Shown here: positions 51,900-60,933 of the stretch, piece by piece
Position numbering within the stretch: position 1 is the stretch's first letter
Layout: the number at the start of each line of letters is the position of its first letter
Source of the DNA: Streptomyces sp. NBC_01476
GTDB taxonomy: Bacteria > Actinomycetota > Actinomycetes > Streptomycetales > Streptomycetaceae
Assembly (NCBI RefSeq): GCF_036227265.1
Contig: NZ_CP109446.1
Location: 6,341,001 to 6,405,000 of the forward strand
DNA length: 64,000 nt
Direction: 5' to 3'
The notes under the pieces: model-generated
Told to the model about the DNA's origin: nothing
What the model saw: the letters and a program-made list of their open reading frames with translations, nothing else
The model's database searches: none
Position numbers and translations under genes: made by a program

Positions 51900-52025
51900 G
51901 GGAAAGATCACGATTTATTGAGTATCAATTCCGGCAAATCGGACGGCCGATCGAACGGACGGACTGTCAGGGCACGAATGTGCGCGGCTTTTCACGCCCT
52001 GCGGCGCGCCCCCTTGCGCCCAACG

Positions 52026-52051
52026 CGCCGGGAGGTACGGATCTCCCGGCG
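52026..52051 (-). terminator. Hairpin downstream of the DUF3000 gene
   Basis: CGCCGGGAG pairs with CTCCCGGCG around an 8-nt loop, 157 bases past the DUF3000 stop, separating it from whiI. Confidence 0.4.
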
Positions 52052-52207
52052 ACCACGCGGTGCCTGTTGCTGCCGGTTTACGGCCTGATCCGGCCTGATC
52101 CGACCGTGAAACGGGCCGGGGACGGGCCCCGGACCGGCCGAAGACCGGCTCCGCAGTGCCACCGGCCGGCCGCAGGACCGGCCCCCGAGCGGCCTCCTCT
52201 GAAAGGC

Positions 52208-52834
52208 TCAGGTCCGCCGTTTCGGCAGCGGCAGCACCCCGGCGCCCCCGCGCAGCGGCTGCTCGGGGCCCTCCGAGGGAGGCAGCCCGGCGCACTGGCA
52301 GAGCAGATCGCACCAGGCCGCCAGGTGCGCCGCCACGTCGGGACCGCCGCCGGCCGGCCGGTCCAGCGGCGTCCACGACGCCCGCATCTCGATCTGGGTG
52401 TCGTCCGCCCGGTCCCCGATGGCACCGAAGTAGTGCGACGAGGCACGCGAGACCGTACCGCTGGGCTCCGCGAAGCCCGCGCCGCGTGAGGTCAGCGCCC
52501 CCGTCAGCCACGACCAGCTCACCTCGGGCAGCAGCGGATCGGCCGCCATCTCCGGCTCCAGCTCGGCCCGCACCAAGGTGACCAGCCGGAAGTCGCCGTG
52601 CCAGGCCTCCTGCCCGTCCGGCTCGTGCAGCAGCACGAGCCGCCCGTCGGCCAGCTCCTCGCCGTCGGCGAGCACCGTGGCCTCCAGGGCGTACGCGTAC
52701 GCCGCGAGCCGGCGCGGCGCCGCGGTGTCCTCGATCCGGACCTCGGGCCGGACCCGCGCAGCGCGCAGGCCCTCCACCGCGTGCCGGAAAGGGAAGGGGG
52801 CCTCGTCGCCCAAGTGCCCGGTAACCGCTGCCAT
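52208..52834 (-). CDS. DUF3000 family protein
   Basis: A 208-aa protein of an actinobacterial family without assigned function, usually encoded next to hemE as here (divergent, 91 bp apart). It is soluble and begins MAAVTGHLGDEAPFPFRHAVEGLR. A central Trp-rich part (VSWSWLTGAL) and TQIEMRASWTPLD precede a Cys-containing segment (AAWCDLLCQCAGLPP) near the C-terminus. The CxC cysteines could bind metal. The ATG at 52834 fits the family start; the open frame upstream belongs to the hemE region. Confidence 0.85.
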   Translation of the reverse strand: MAAVTGHLGDEAPFPFRHAVEGLRAARVRPEVRIEDTAAPRRLAAYAYALEATVLADGEELADGRLVLLHEPDGQEAWHGDFRLVTLVRAELEPEMAADPLLPEVSWSWLTGALTSRGAGFAEPSGTVSRASSHYFGAIGDRADDTQIEMRASWTPLDRPAGGGPDVAAHLAAWCDLLCQCAGLPPSEGPEQPLRGGAGVLPLPKRRT

Positions 52835-52925
52835 GCCCGGAAGACTAGGACCCCGGCGGCCCGTGTGCTCGCAGCAACACCCGTACCGAGCCGACCGGTC
52901 CGGGTGCCGTGCGAAGATTCGCTGT

Positions 52926-53966
52926 GTGAGTGCGCCCCAGCAGACCGCTGCTTCCCCGTTCATCCGTGCCTGCCGCCGCGAGCCCGTGCCGCACACTCCG
53001 GTGTGGTTCATGCGGCAGGCCGGCCGGTCGCTTCCCGAGTACCTGAAGCTGCGCGAGGGCATCCCCATGCTGGAGTCCTGCATGCGGCCCGAGCTGGTCA
53101 CCGAGATCACCCTGCAGCCGGTGCGCAGGCACCGGGTCGACGCGGCGGTCTACTTCAGCGACATCGTGGTGCCGCTCAAGGCCATCGGCCTCGACCTCGA
53201 CATCAAGCCGGGCGTCGGCCCGGTGGTCGCCGACCCGATCCGCGGCCGCGCCGACCTGGCCAGGCTGCGCGACCTGGAGCCCGGTGACGTCTCCTATGTC
53301 ACCGAGGCGATCGGCATGCTCACCGCCGAGCTCGGGTCCACCCCGCTGATCGGCTTCGCCGGCGCGCCCTTCACCCTGGCCAGCTACCTCGTCGAGGGCG
53401 GCCCGTCGCGCAACCACGAGCGCACCAAGGCCCTGATGTACGGCGAACCCGAGCTGTGGCGCGATCTGCTGGACCGCCTCGCGGACATCACCGCGGCCTT
53501 CCTCACGGTGCAGATCGAAGCCGGCGCCAGCGCCGTCCAGGTCTTCGACTCCTGGGTCGGCGCCCTCGCCCCCGCCGACTACCGGCGCTATGTGATGCCG
53601 TCGTCGGTGAAGGTCTTCGACGCGGTGGCCGGCTACGGGGTGCCCCGGATCCACTTCGGGGTCGGCACCGGCGAGCTGCTCGGCCTGATGGGCGAGGCCG
53701 GCGCGGACGTGGTCGGCGTCGACTGGCGGGTGCCGCTGGACGAGGCGGCCCGCCGGGTCGGCCCCGGCCGGGCGTTGCAGGGCAACCTCGACCCGGCGGT
53801 GCTCTTCGCCCCGACCGCGGCGGTCGAGGCGAAGGCCCAGGAGGTGCTGGACGCCGCTCCGGCCACCGGTCACATCTTCAACCTCGGCCACGGTGTGCTG
53901 CCCAGCACCGACCCCGACGCGCTCACCCGCCTCGTCGACTTCGTGCACCGGTCGACGCAGCGCTGA
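52926..53966 (+). CDS. hemE: Uroporphyrinogen decarboxylase
   Basis: Decarboxylates uroporphyrinogen III to coproporphyrinogen III in heme synthesis. The 346-aa barrel has the N-terminal signature PVWFMRQAGRSLPEY near residue 26, the catalytic Asp in YFSDIVVPLKA, and GFAGAPFTLASYLVEGG near 142. The GTG at 52926 gives the family length; there is no good ribosome site, so the mRNA may be leaderless or nearly so. Its product goes to CgoX (55249-56691), and ChdC (56696-57439) completes heme, so three steps of the coproporphyrin route lie here, interrupted by a DUF4349 gene on the other strand. Confidence 0.95.
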   Translation: MSAPQQTAASPFIRACRREPVPHTPVWFMRQAGRSLPEYLKLREGIPMLESCMRPELVTEITLQPVRRHRVDAAVYFSDIVVPLKAIGLDLDIKPGVGPVVADPIRGRADLARLRDLEPGDVSYVTEAIGMLTAELGSTPLIGFAGAPFTLASYLVEGGPSRNHERTKALMYGEPELWRDLLDRLADITAAFLTVQIEAGASAVQVFDSWVGALAPADYRRYVMPSSVKVFDAVAGYGVPRIHFGVGTGELLGLMGEAGADVVGVDWRVPLDEAARRVGPGRALQGNLDPAVLFAPTAAVEAKAQEVLDAAPATGHIFNLGHGVLPSTDPDALTRLVDFVHRSTQR

Positions 53967-53998
53967 GCCTCACGCGTGCGCCGGCCGCGCGCCGAGCC

Positions 53999-55114
53999 TC
54001 ACTCGCCGGCCGGCCGCTCCGGCTCCGGGACGGACTCCGGCGGGTGCTGCGGCAGCGGGATCCCGGCGGACTGCCCTGCCGACTGCCCGGCCGGCTGCGG
54101 CGTCCTGGCCGGACGGCCGCCCGGCCCGCGCAGCGACGACTCCGCGGCGGTCCGCCGGGGCAGCCCCGGCAGCCGCCTGCGCAGCAGCCGGTAGCCGAAC
54201 CAGCCGAGCAGCGCCACCAGCACGAACGGCAGCGCCACCGACACCACGACCAGCACCACCCGGACCGTCTCGTAGAACGCGTGCCAGCCGTCGCCGAGGG
54301 CGTGGCCGACCGAGGTCCAGAAACCGTCGTGCTTGTCCGCCCTGGGCGGCGCGGTCCGCGGCGGGACCGGCGGCTCGGTGAGCCGCAGCGTGATCGTGGC
54401 CAGATTCGTCCGTGACCGCAGCGACGCCTGCTGGGCCTCCAGCGCCTCCAGCGCCGACTCGCGGGTGCTCAGCTCGCTCTCCAGCGACACCACGTCACTG
54501 AGCTGGTCCGCCCGGTCCATCAGCGCCCGCACCCGGTTGACGCTCGCCTGCTGCGACGTGATCCGGCTCTGCACGTCGACCACCTGGCCGGTGACGTCCT
54601 CGACGCTCACCTGGCGGCCGAGCAGCTGCCCCAGCCCGGCCAGCTCGGTCAGCACCCGGTCGTACGCGGCCGGCGGCACCCGCAGCTGGATGCTGGAGGA
54701 GGCGTGGCCCCTGGCGTCCACCGTGGTGTCCTCGTCGCCCGCGTACCCGCCGGCCTGTGCGGCGTACGCCCGGGCCGCGTCCAACTGCTTGCGCACCTCC
54801 TTCGTGCGGACGCTGAGCTCCGCGGTGCGCACCAGATACGTGGCCGGCGCCGGGGCCTTGGCGCCGGGCGCGTTCCCGGTGGTGGCCGCCGTGGTGCTGC
54901 CGGCGGACGGGGCGCCCGCGCTGTCGCCGCCGGCCGCGGGTCCCGCGGGGGCCTTGGCCCCGGAGACCGACCTGTCGGACTTCGCGCCGCTCCCGGCGGA
55001 GGAACTGCACCCGGCGACGGTCAGTGCGGCGGCCAGCAGCACGGCGAACACCACCGCGGGGCGCCGCACCCCCGGTCTCCGGCGCGACTGCTGGGCATCG
55101 GTTGCATCGGACAT
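53999..55114 (-). CDS. DUF4349 lipoprotein
   Basis: A 371-aa predicted surface lipoprotein. The signal ends in a lipobox (LTVAGCSS), followed by a Gly/Ala/Ser linker, a conserved extracellular domain (TYLVRTAELSVRTKEV, AYAAQAGGYAGDEDT, SIQLRVPPAAYDRVL), a heptad-rich coiled coil (about residues 155-235) and one C-terminal membrane span (VVLVVVSVALPFVLVALLGW) with a Pro-rich cytoplasmic tail. It is therefore anchored at both ends. Function unknown; the coiled coil suggests oligomerisation or a cell-wall sensor. Start ATG after GGGGGG. Confidence 0.88.
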   Translation of the reverse strand: MSDATDAQQSRRRPGVRRPAVVFAVLLAAALTVAGCSSSAGSGAKSDRSVSGAKAPAGPAAGGDSAGAPSAGSTTAATTGNAPGAKAPAPATYLVRTAELSVRTKEVRKQLDAARAYAAQAGGYAGDEDTTVDARGHASSSIQLRVPPAAYDRVLTELAGLGQLLGRQVSVEDVTGQVVDVQSRITSQQASVNRVRALMDRADQLSDVVSLESELSTRESALEALEAQQASLRSRTNLATITLRLTEPPVPPRTAPPRADKHDGFWTSVGHALGDGWHAFYETVRVVLVVVSVALPFVLVALLGWFGYRLLRRRLPGLPRRTAAESSLRGPGGRPARTPQPAGQSAGQSAGIPLPQHPPESVPEPERPAGE

Positions 55115-55248
55115 CAAATCCCCCCGGAATCAGGGCCGTTGAAACGCTGATGCTCCTTTGACGTGCGGCCCGCGAAACGGGTTGCCGGGTGGCGGTCCCG
55201 AAGGGGTCACGTTCGGAACTCGATCCGGAATCTGAGACAGTGGAGGGC

Positions 55249-56691
55249 ATGAGCCAGACGCACGGCGTGACGCTCCCCCCGGGGCATGTGGTGGTCATCG
55301 GCGGCGGGATCTCGGGCCTCGCCGCCGCCTACGACCTGGTCGCAGCGGGAGCCCGGGTGACGCTGCTCGAAGCCACCGGGCGCCTCGGCGGCAAGCTCTG
55401 GGCGGACGAGATCGCCGGTGTCCCGGTGGACCTCGGCGCCGAGTCGCTGCTGGCCCGCCGCCCCGAAGCGGTCGGCCTGGCCCGCGAGGTGGGCCTGGCC
55501 GACGAGCTGGAACCGCCCGCCGTCCTCGGCGCCACCGTGTGGACCCGGGGGAAGCTGCGGCAGATGCCCCGGGGCCATGTGATGGGCGTCCCCGGCGACC
55601 TCGGGCCGCTCGCCGCCTCCGGACTGCTCTCCGCGGCCGGCCTCGCCCGGCTGCCGCTCGACCACGTACTGCCCCGTACCGAGGTCGGCGACGACATCGC
55701 GGTCGGCGCCTACGTCGCCGCCCGGCTCGGCCACGAGGTGGTGGACCGGCTGGTGGAGCCGCTGCTCGGCGGCGTCTACGCCGGCAACGCCTATGAGATC
55801 TCGCTGCGCGCCGCGGTCCCGCAGCTCTATCCGGCGGTGCGCGACGGCCGCTCGCTCATCGAGGCCGCCCGCGCGGTCCAGCGCAAAGCCGCCGCGGCGG
55901 GCGCCACCGGCCCGGTCTTCAACGGCATCCGCGGCGGCGTCGGCCGGCTGCCGGTCGCGGTCGCCGAGGCGTGCCGGGCGGCCGGCGTCACCATCGAGAC
56001 CCGCGCACCGGTACGGGAACTGCGCCGCACTGGTGCGCACGGCTGGCAGATCGGCCTGGAGGGCCGCACCCTCACCGCCGACGCGGTGGTGCTCGCCACC
56101 CCCGCGCCGGCCGCGGCCCGCCTGCTGGCCGCCGAGTCACCGGCCGCCGCGGCCGAGCTCAGCGGCGTCGCCTACGCGAGCATGGCGCTGGTCACCATGG
56201 CCTTCCGCCGCCGCGACCTGCTGCAGCTCCCGGTCAGCAGCGGCTTCCTGGTCCCGCCGGTGGACGGCCGCACCATCAAGGCGTCCACCTTCGCCAGCCA
56301 CAAGTGGGGCTGGCTCGCCGAAGCCGGCCAGGACACCTTCGTGCTGCGCACCTCCGTCGGCCGCTACGGCAGCGAGGCCGATCTCGCCTGGGACGACACC
56401 GACCTGGTCCGGCTCTCCCGGGAGGACCTCGGCGAGGCGGTGGGGCTGCGGGCGGCGCCGGTCGCAGCCCGCGTCACCCGCTGGGACGGCGGGCTGCCGC
56501 AGTACACCGTCGGGCACCTGGACCGGGTCGCGCGGATCCGCGAGCAGGCCGGCAAACTGCCCGGCCTCGCGTTGTGCGGTGCCCTCTACGACGGAGTGGG
56601 CATCCCCGCCTGCATCGGCAGCGGGCGGCGGGCCGCCGCCGGCGTACTCGCCACCCTGGTGCCGGGCCCGGCCGGCGGCGCGGGAGAATAG
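55249..56691 (+). CDS. cgoX: Coproporphyrinogen III oxidase (HemY/HemG-type flavoprotein)
   Basis: A 480-aa FAD oxidase of the protoporphyrinogen-oxidase family. In actinobacteria it oxidises coproporphyrinogen III to coproporphyrin III. The FAD dinucleotide motif is VVVIGGGISGLAAAYDL near residue 12, followed by EATGRLGGKLW, and the C-terminal FAD segment is GLALCGALYDGVGIPACIGSG. The ATG at 55249 has GGAGGG upstream. The coproheme decarboxylase gene starts 4 bp after its stop, so the two form a heme operon. Confidence 0.94.
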   Translation: MSQTHGVTLPPGHVVVIGGGISGLAAAYDLVAAGARVTLLEATGRLGGKLWADEIAGVPVDLGAESLLARRPEAVGLAREVGLADELEPPAVLGATVWTRGKLRQMPRGHVMGVPGDLGPLAASGLLSAAGLARLPLDHVLPRTEVGDDIAVGAYVAARLGHEVVDRLVEPLLGGVYAGNAYEISLRAAVPQLYPAVRDGRSLIEAARAVQRKAAAAGATGPVFNGIRGGVGRLPVAVAEACRAAGVTIETRAPVRELRRTGAHGWQIGLEGRTLTADAVVLATPAPAAARLLAAESPAAAAELSGVAYASMALVTMAFRRRDLLQLPVSSGFLVPPVDGRTIKASTFASHKWGWLAEAGQDTFVLRTSVGRYGSEADLAWDDTDLVRLSREDLGEAVGLRAAPVAARVTRWDGGLPQYTVGHLDRVARIREQAGKLPGLALCGALYDGVGIPACIGSGRRAAAGVLATLVPGPAGGAGE

Positions 56692-56695
56692 CCGC

Positions 56696-57439
56696 ATGAC
56701 CGACGCGAACCACGCCCACGACCCAGCCGCCGCCTCTGCCAAGTCCCCGAACGCCGGCAAGAAGGCGAAGGACCTCAACGACGTCATCCGCTACACCCTC
56801 TGGTCGGTGTTCCGGCTGCGCGAGGTGCTGCCGGAGGACCGCAAGGGTTACGCGGACGAGGTGGAGGAGCTCTTCGCGCAGCTCGCCGCGAAGGACATCA
56901 CCGTCCGCGGCACGTACGACATCTCGGGCCTGCGCGCCGACGCGGACCTGATGATCTGGTGGCACGCGGAGACCGCGGACGCGCTGCAGGAGGCGTACAA
57001 CCTCTTCCGCCGCACCCGGCTCGGCCGCGCGCTGGAGCCGGTCTGGTCGAACATGGCGCTGCACCGCCCGGCGGAGTTCAACAAGTCGCACATCCCGGCG
57101 TTCCTCGCCGACGAGACCCCGCGCTCGTACATCAGCGTCTACCCCTTCGTCCGCTCCTACGAGTGGTATCTGCTTCCCGACGAGGACCGCCGCAGGCTGC
57201 TCGCCGAGCACGGCAAGATGGCCCGCGACTACCCCGATGTGCGGGCCAACACGGTCGCCTCCTTCTCGCTGGGCGACTACGAGTGGATCCTCGCCTTCGA
57301 GGCGGACGAGCTCTACCGCATCGTGGACCTGATGCGGCACCTGCGCGGCTCCGAGACCCGCCGCCACGTCCGTGAGGAGATCCCCTTCTACACCGGCCGC
57401 CGCCGCTCGGTCGCCGAACTGGTCGCCGGCCTCGCCTGA
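56696..57439 (+). CDS. hemQ: Coproheme decarboxylase (HemQ/ChdC, chlorite-dismutase family)
   Basis: Converts coproheme to heme b with peroxide, the last step of the coproporphyrin-dependent pathway. The 247-aa protein has the family landmarks NDVIRYTLWSVFRL, the DLMIWWHAET segment and the SVYPFVRSYEWYLLP loop, whose YP tyrosine is the expected radical residue. The first 28 residues are a polar tail. It is cotranscribed with cgoX, 4 bp upstream, with GGGAG as ribosome site. Ferrochelatase (cpfC) is not in the window. Confidence 0.93.
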   Translation: MTDANHAHDPAAASAKSPNAGKKAKDLNDVIRYTLWSVFRLREVLPEDRKGYADEVEELFAQLAAKDITVRGTYDISGLRADADLMIWWHAETADALQEAYNLFRRTRLGRALEPVWSNMALHRPAEFNKSHIPAFLADETPRSYISVYPFVRSYEWYLLPDEDRRRLLAEHGKMARDYPDVRANTVASFSLGDYEWILAFEADELYRIVDLMRHLRGSETRRHVREEIPFYTGRRRSVAELVAGLA

Positions 57440-57479
57440 CCCCCGCCCCCGGGTGTGAGCCCGGCGGGCGCCCCCGGCC

Positions 57480-58208
57480 CTAGTTCTTCCGCAGGGCCGG
57501 GTGGTCGGCGACGACCGTGCAGGAGCCGGGGGCGATCTCGGTGAAGCCCGCGTCGCGGACCACCGGCAGACCGGATGCCGTGAGGCGGGACCAGTCGGTG
57601 GTGCCGGGGGTGCGCACGGCGAGGCGGAAGCCGGTCGCCCGCCAGGCGGCGCGGTCGGCCTCGGACAGCTCCCACCAGGCGAGCTGGGCGCCGTGCCCGG
57701 CCTGTGCCATCGCCTTGCCGGCCGACATGGCCACCCCGGGGTTGAGCCACAGCACGGGGCCGGCCGGGCCGGCCGGTTCCACCGGGCCGGGGTCGTCCAG
57801 CTCGGTGCCGGAGACCTGGAGCTTGGCGAGGTCCTTGGGCCAGCCGTCCAGCGGCACCGGCGGGAAGACCCGTACCTCGGCGGCGGAACCGGTCACCGTG
57901 ATGCCCGGGAGCCCTTCGGCCCGGCGCCACTCGGCGCCCCGCGCCCGGCGGACCACCTTGCGGATGCGGGCGTCCTGCCAGTCCCGCACCGCCTGCGCCC
58001 ACACGCCGTCCTCGGCGGTCGTCCGCTCGTCGCTGAGCAGGGTCAGCACGGCCCGGGCGGCGGTCTCCAGCGCGTCGGTACGCGGCGGCGGTGCGTCGCG
58101 CTCGATCCGTACCACCAGCGGGAGGACGTACTGCGGGGCGGCGTCCCGGTCGAGGGCCTGGTCTTCGAAAGGGCTGGAGCCGGTGTGGTCGGCGGGAGTG
58201 GTGCTCAC
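57480..58208 (-). CDS. Peptidyl-tRNA hydrolase, PTH2-type
   Basis: A 242-aa protein whose C-terminal 120 residues match the archaeal/eukaryotic PTH2 fold rather than bacterial Pth: NPGVAMSAGKAMAQAGHGAQLAWW near residue 150 and DAGFTEIAPGSCTVVA near the end. PTH2 enzymes release stalled peptides from tRNA. The N-terminal half (ALETAARAVLTLLSDE, WRRAEGLPGITV) is a separate domain of unknown role. GTG start with a weak ribosome site. It is convergent with hemQ. Confidence 0.85.
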   Translation of the reverse strand: MSTTPADHTGSSPFEDQALDRDAAPQYVLPLVVRIERDAPPPRTDALETAARAVLTLLSDERTTAEDGVWAQAVRDWQDARIRKVVRRARGAEWRRAEGLPGITVTGSAAEVRVFPPVPLDGWPKDLAKLQVSGTELDDPGPVEPAGPAGPVLWLNPGVAMSAGKAMAQAGHGAQLAWWELSEADRAAWRATGFRLAVRTPGTTDWSRLTASGLPVVRDAGFTEIAPGSCTVVADHPALRKN

Positions 58209-58399
58209 GGAGCCCAGTCTGCCACCGGGGTGGGGCCGGTCCCGCGGGGTGGGTCAGGACAGGCGCATGCGAGGCGGGGTGGCGGGACCGGCCGGCGGCC
58301 GGCGGTCGCCGCCCCGCTGACGGCCGCCTGCCCTGTGGCTGTCCGGGAGGGCCGCCGCCCGCGCGGGGAGCGCGCGGGCCCAGCGGTGCGCCGGCAGGG

Positions 58400-58807
58400 T
58401 CACTGCCCGTCGGGCGTCAGCCGCAGCGAGATGGAGTTGATGCAGTAGCGCTGGTCGGTCGGGGTGGGGTATCCCTCACCCTCGAAGACATGGCCCAGGT
58501 GCGAGCCGCAGCGGTTGCAGCGGACCTCGGTGCGGACCATGCCGAGCGAGCGGTCCTGGATCAGCTCCACGGCGTCGCTGTCCTTCGGGTCGTAGAAGGA
58601 CGGCCAGCCGCAGTGGGATTCGAACTTCGTATCGGAACGGAACAGCTCCGCCCCGCAGGCGCGACAGGAGTACACGCCTTCGGTCTTGGTGTCGGTGTAC
58701 TCGCCGACGAAGGGACGCTCGGTGCCGGCCTCGCGCAGGACCGCGTACTCCTGCGGAGACAGCTCCGCGCGCCACTGCTCGTCGGTCTTCTTCACTTCAT
58801 ACGACAT
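58400..58807 (-). CDS. msrB: Peptide-methionine (R)-S-oxide reductase
   Basis: Repairs methionine-R-sulfoxide in proteins with thioredoxin. The 135-aa sequence has two zinc CxxC pairs (SCRACG, RCNRCG), the HCGWPSF motif and the catalytic cysteine in RYCINSISL near residue 121. The ATG has AAAGGACG upstream and lies 10 bp after the murC stop, so the two genes are one operon. Length is typical for single-domain MsrB. Confidence 0.96.
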   Translation of the reverse strand: MSYEVKKTDEQWRAELSPQEYAVLREAGTERPFVGEYTDTKTEGVYSCRACGAELFRSDTKFESHCGWPSFYDPKDSDAVELIQDRSLGMVRTEVRCNRCGSHLGHVFEGEGYPTPTDQRYCINSISLRLTPDGQ

Positions 58808-58817
58808 GGACGTCCTT

Positions 58818-60212
58818 TCAGCTCTGGAGGCGTCGAAGGATCAGCGGACCCAGATCGGTCACGTCCCCGGCGCCCATAGTCAGAACGAGATCGCCCGCCT
58901 TGGCCATTCCCGCCACCACCTCCGGTACCGCCGCCTTGTCGTGCTCCGCCGTGACGTCCGCGCCGGCCGCCCGCGCGGCGTCGATGATCAGCTCACTGGT
59001 GACCCCCGGGACCGGGTCCTCGCGGGCCGGATAGATGTCCAGCACCACCGAGGCGTCGGCCAGCGCCAGCGCGCCGCCCATCTCGGTGCCCAGCTCGCGG
59101 GTGCGGCTGAACAGGTGCGGCTGGAAGACCACCAGCACCCGCGCGTCCCCGGCCGCGCCGCGGATCGCCTCCAGGTCGGCGGCCATCTCGGTGGGGTGGT
59201 GGGCGTAGGAGTCGATCACCTGGACGCCGGCCGCCTCGCCCTTGAGCTGGAGGCGGCGCCTGACCCCGGTGTACTTGGCCAGCGCCGAGGCCAGATTGCG
59301 GGCCGGGGCGCCGATCGCCACTCCCGCGGCGAGCGCCGCGACGGCGTTGTGCGCGTAATGGCGTCCCGGTACCGAGACGGTGAAGGTCAGCGGCCGGCCC
59401 TCCAGCAGCACCGTCACCTCGGAGGTGAGGCCGCGGGCGTTGATCCGGGTGATCCGCAGGTCCGCGTGCTCGGCTTCGCCGACCGTGACGATCCGCAGCG
59501 ACCCCAGGTCGCGCACCCGGCCGGTCAGCTCGACCGCGCCCGGCTGGTCGGCCGAGATCACCAGGGTGCCGCCCGGCCTGATCTTGCCGACGAAGGTCTC
59601 GAAGGACTCGTAGATCTCTTCGAGGGACGCGTAGTTGGCGTGGTGGTCGAGCTCCACGTTGAGGACGACCGCGACCTCGGGGGAGTAGGTGTGGAAGCTG
59701 CGGTCGCTCTCGTCCGCCTCGGCGACGAAGATCTCGCCGTCGCCGTGCCGGGCGTTGGAGCCGGGTGCGTCCAGGTCGCCGCCGATCGCGTACGACGGGT
59801 CGAGGCCGAGCGCGCCGAGCGCCACCGCGAGCATCGAGGTGGTGGTGGTCTTGCCGTGCGTCCCGGCGACCGCGATCGGCCGGGTGCCCTCCATCAGGGC
59901 GGCCAGCGCGTCGCTGCGGTGCACCACCGGGATGCCGCGGCCGGCCGCCGCGGCCAGCTCCGGGTTCTCCGGCCGGATCGCGCTGGAGATCACCACGGCG
60001 GTCGCGTCCGGCGCGAGATGCGCGGCATCGTGGCCGAGGTGCACCGTGACGCCGAGCGCGCGCAGGGCCTCGGCGGTCTCGGAGTCCCTGCTGTCGCTGC
60101 CGGCCACCCGGGCCCCGCGCTGCGCCAGGATCTTGGCGATGCCCGACATTCCGGCGCCGCCGATGCCGATGAAGTGCGGTCGCTCCAGGGCGGGCGGAAT
60201 CGACGGGCTCAT
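58818..60212 (-). CDS. murC: UDP-N-acetylmuramate--L-alanine ligase
   Basis: ATP-dependent addition of L-alanine to UDP-MurNAc, the first peptide step of peptidoglycan synthesis. The 464-aa protein has the N-terminal Rossmann motif GIGGAGMSGIAKIL, the Mur ATPase loop GTHGKTTTTSM near residue 117, and the C-terminal DSYAHHPTEM segment. It lies outside any division/cell-wall cluster and is instead paired with msrB, as I recall for S. coelicolor. The ATG follows a GGGAG ribosome site. Confidence 0.96.
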   Translation of the reverse strand: MSPSIPPALERPHFIGIGGAGMSGIAKILAQRGARVAGSDSRDSETAEALRALGVTVHLGHDAAHLAPDATAVVISSAIRPENPELAAAAGRGIPVVHRSDALAALMEGTRPIAVAGTHGKTTTTSMLAVALGALGLDPSYAIGGDLDAPGSNARHGDGEIFVAEADESDRSFHTYSPEVAVVLNVELDHHANYASLEEIYESFETFVGKIRPGGTLVISADQPGAVELTGRVRDLGSLRIVTVGEAEHADLRITRINARGLTSEVTVLLEGRPLTFTVSVPGRHYAHNAVAALAAGVAIGAPARNLASALAKYTGVRRRLQLKGEAAGVQVIDSYAHHPTEMAADLEAIRGAAGDARVLVVFQPHLFSRTRELGTEMGGALALADASVVLDIYPAREDPVPGVTSELIIDAARAAGADVTAEHDKAAVPEVVAGMAKAGDLVLTMGAGDVTDLGPLILRRLQS

Positions 60213-60321
60213 GCGCGGGTCTCCCGGGGGGTGGTGAATCGGCGGGGTGTCGGGTCACCGATTCTCGCACCAACGGGCGCGCGCTTTCCCCCGCAGGCCC
60301 CGGTGCGCCACCCCGCCGCCG

Positions 60322-60789
60322 TCAGTCCTGCTCGGCGAAGAGCTTCAGCACCGGGACACCCACCTTGTGCCGGGCCCGCGAGGTCCAGTCGCGGTGGAAG
60401 AACTCCTCCACGAAGTGCGGCGCGGTCAGCACGATCACCTCGTCCGCCTTGGTCTGCTCGACCACCCGGGTCAGGACGTCCAGCGGGTGGGACTCCACCA
60501 CTTCGCCGACGGCCTGCGCGCCGGTCTGCCGCAGCGCCTCCAGCGAGTGGGCGAGGGCCCGTTCGGCGGGCGGGAAGGCATCCTGGCCCTCCGGCACATC
60601 GTTCTCCCGAGTGGCGGTCTCCAGATGGCCGAGCGCCACATCGTCCACGGCCCGCAGCAGGCGGTCCTGGTCGCCGCGCGGCTGCATGAGTACGACGAAG
60701 GAGACCTGCTCGTCACCGTGGAGGGTGGTGACCATCTCCACATCGGCAGGGACGAGCGGCTTCTCGATCATGAGTACGGTCGTGAACAC
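60322..60789 (-). CDS. Conserved actinobacterial protein, function unknown
   Basis: A 155-aa soluble protein beginning VFTTVLMIEKPLVPADVEMV. Its alternating strand-helix pattern, with a middle HGDEQVSFVVLMQPRG and a C-terminal TKADEVIVLTAPHFVEEFFHRDWTSRAR, suggests a Rossmann-like or universal-stress-like fold. The GTG at 60789 is chosen because AAGAAGGA is well spaced upstream; an ATG 21 bases earlier is less well supported. Similar proteins have, I believe, sometimes been labelled indole-3-glycerol-phosphate synthase, but I see no TrpC signature. It lies upstream of murC on the same strand. Confidence 0.75.
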   Translation of the reverse strand: MFTTVLMIEKPLVPADVEMVTTLHGDEQVSFVVLMQPRGDQDRLLRAVDDVALGHLETATRENDVPEGQDAFPPAERALAHSLEALRQTGAQAVGEVVESHPLDVLTRVVEQTKADEVIVLTAPHFVEEFFHRDWTSRARHKVGVPVLKLFAEQD

Positions 60790-60933
60790 GGACGCGTCCT
60801 TCTTTCTCATGGGCCCACCGGGCTCTTTCAGCCACCGGGCCGCCACAGCAACATCCTGCCCCGATCTGCACGGAGCACCGCTGTAAGTGTTCCCGCGCGA
60901 CGCCAAGCGGAACGGAACAATCCGCTTTTTTCG

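Larger units (their letters stand above)
51831..52207. other. Intergenic region between whiI and the DUF3000 gene
   Basis: Contains the WhiG-type promoter and an AT-rich block (51900-51935) upstream of it that may bind regulators, then a 9-bp-stem hairpin (52026-52051) and a tandem GGCCTGATCC pair near 52085. No gene is seen. Confidence 0.6.

Noticed and set aside
60322..60789. Indole-3-glycerol-phosphate synthase
   Set aside because: 155 aa without TrpC barrel motifs is too short; any such label would be a name carried over without support.
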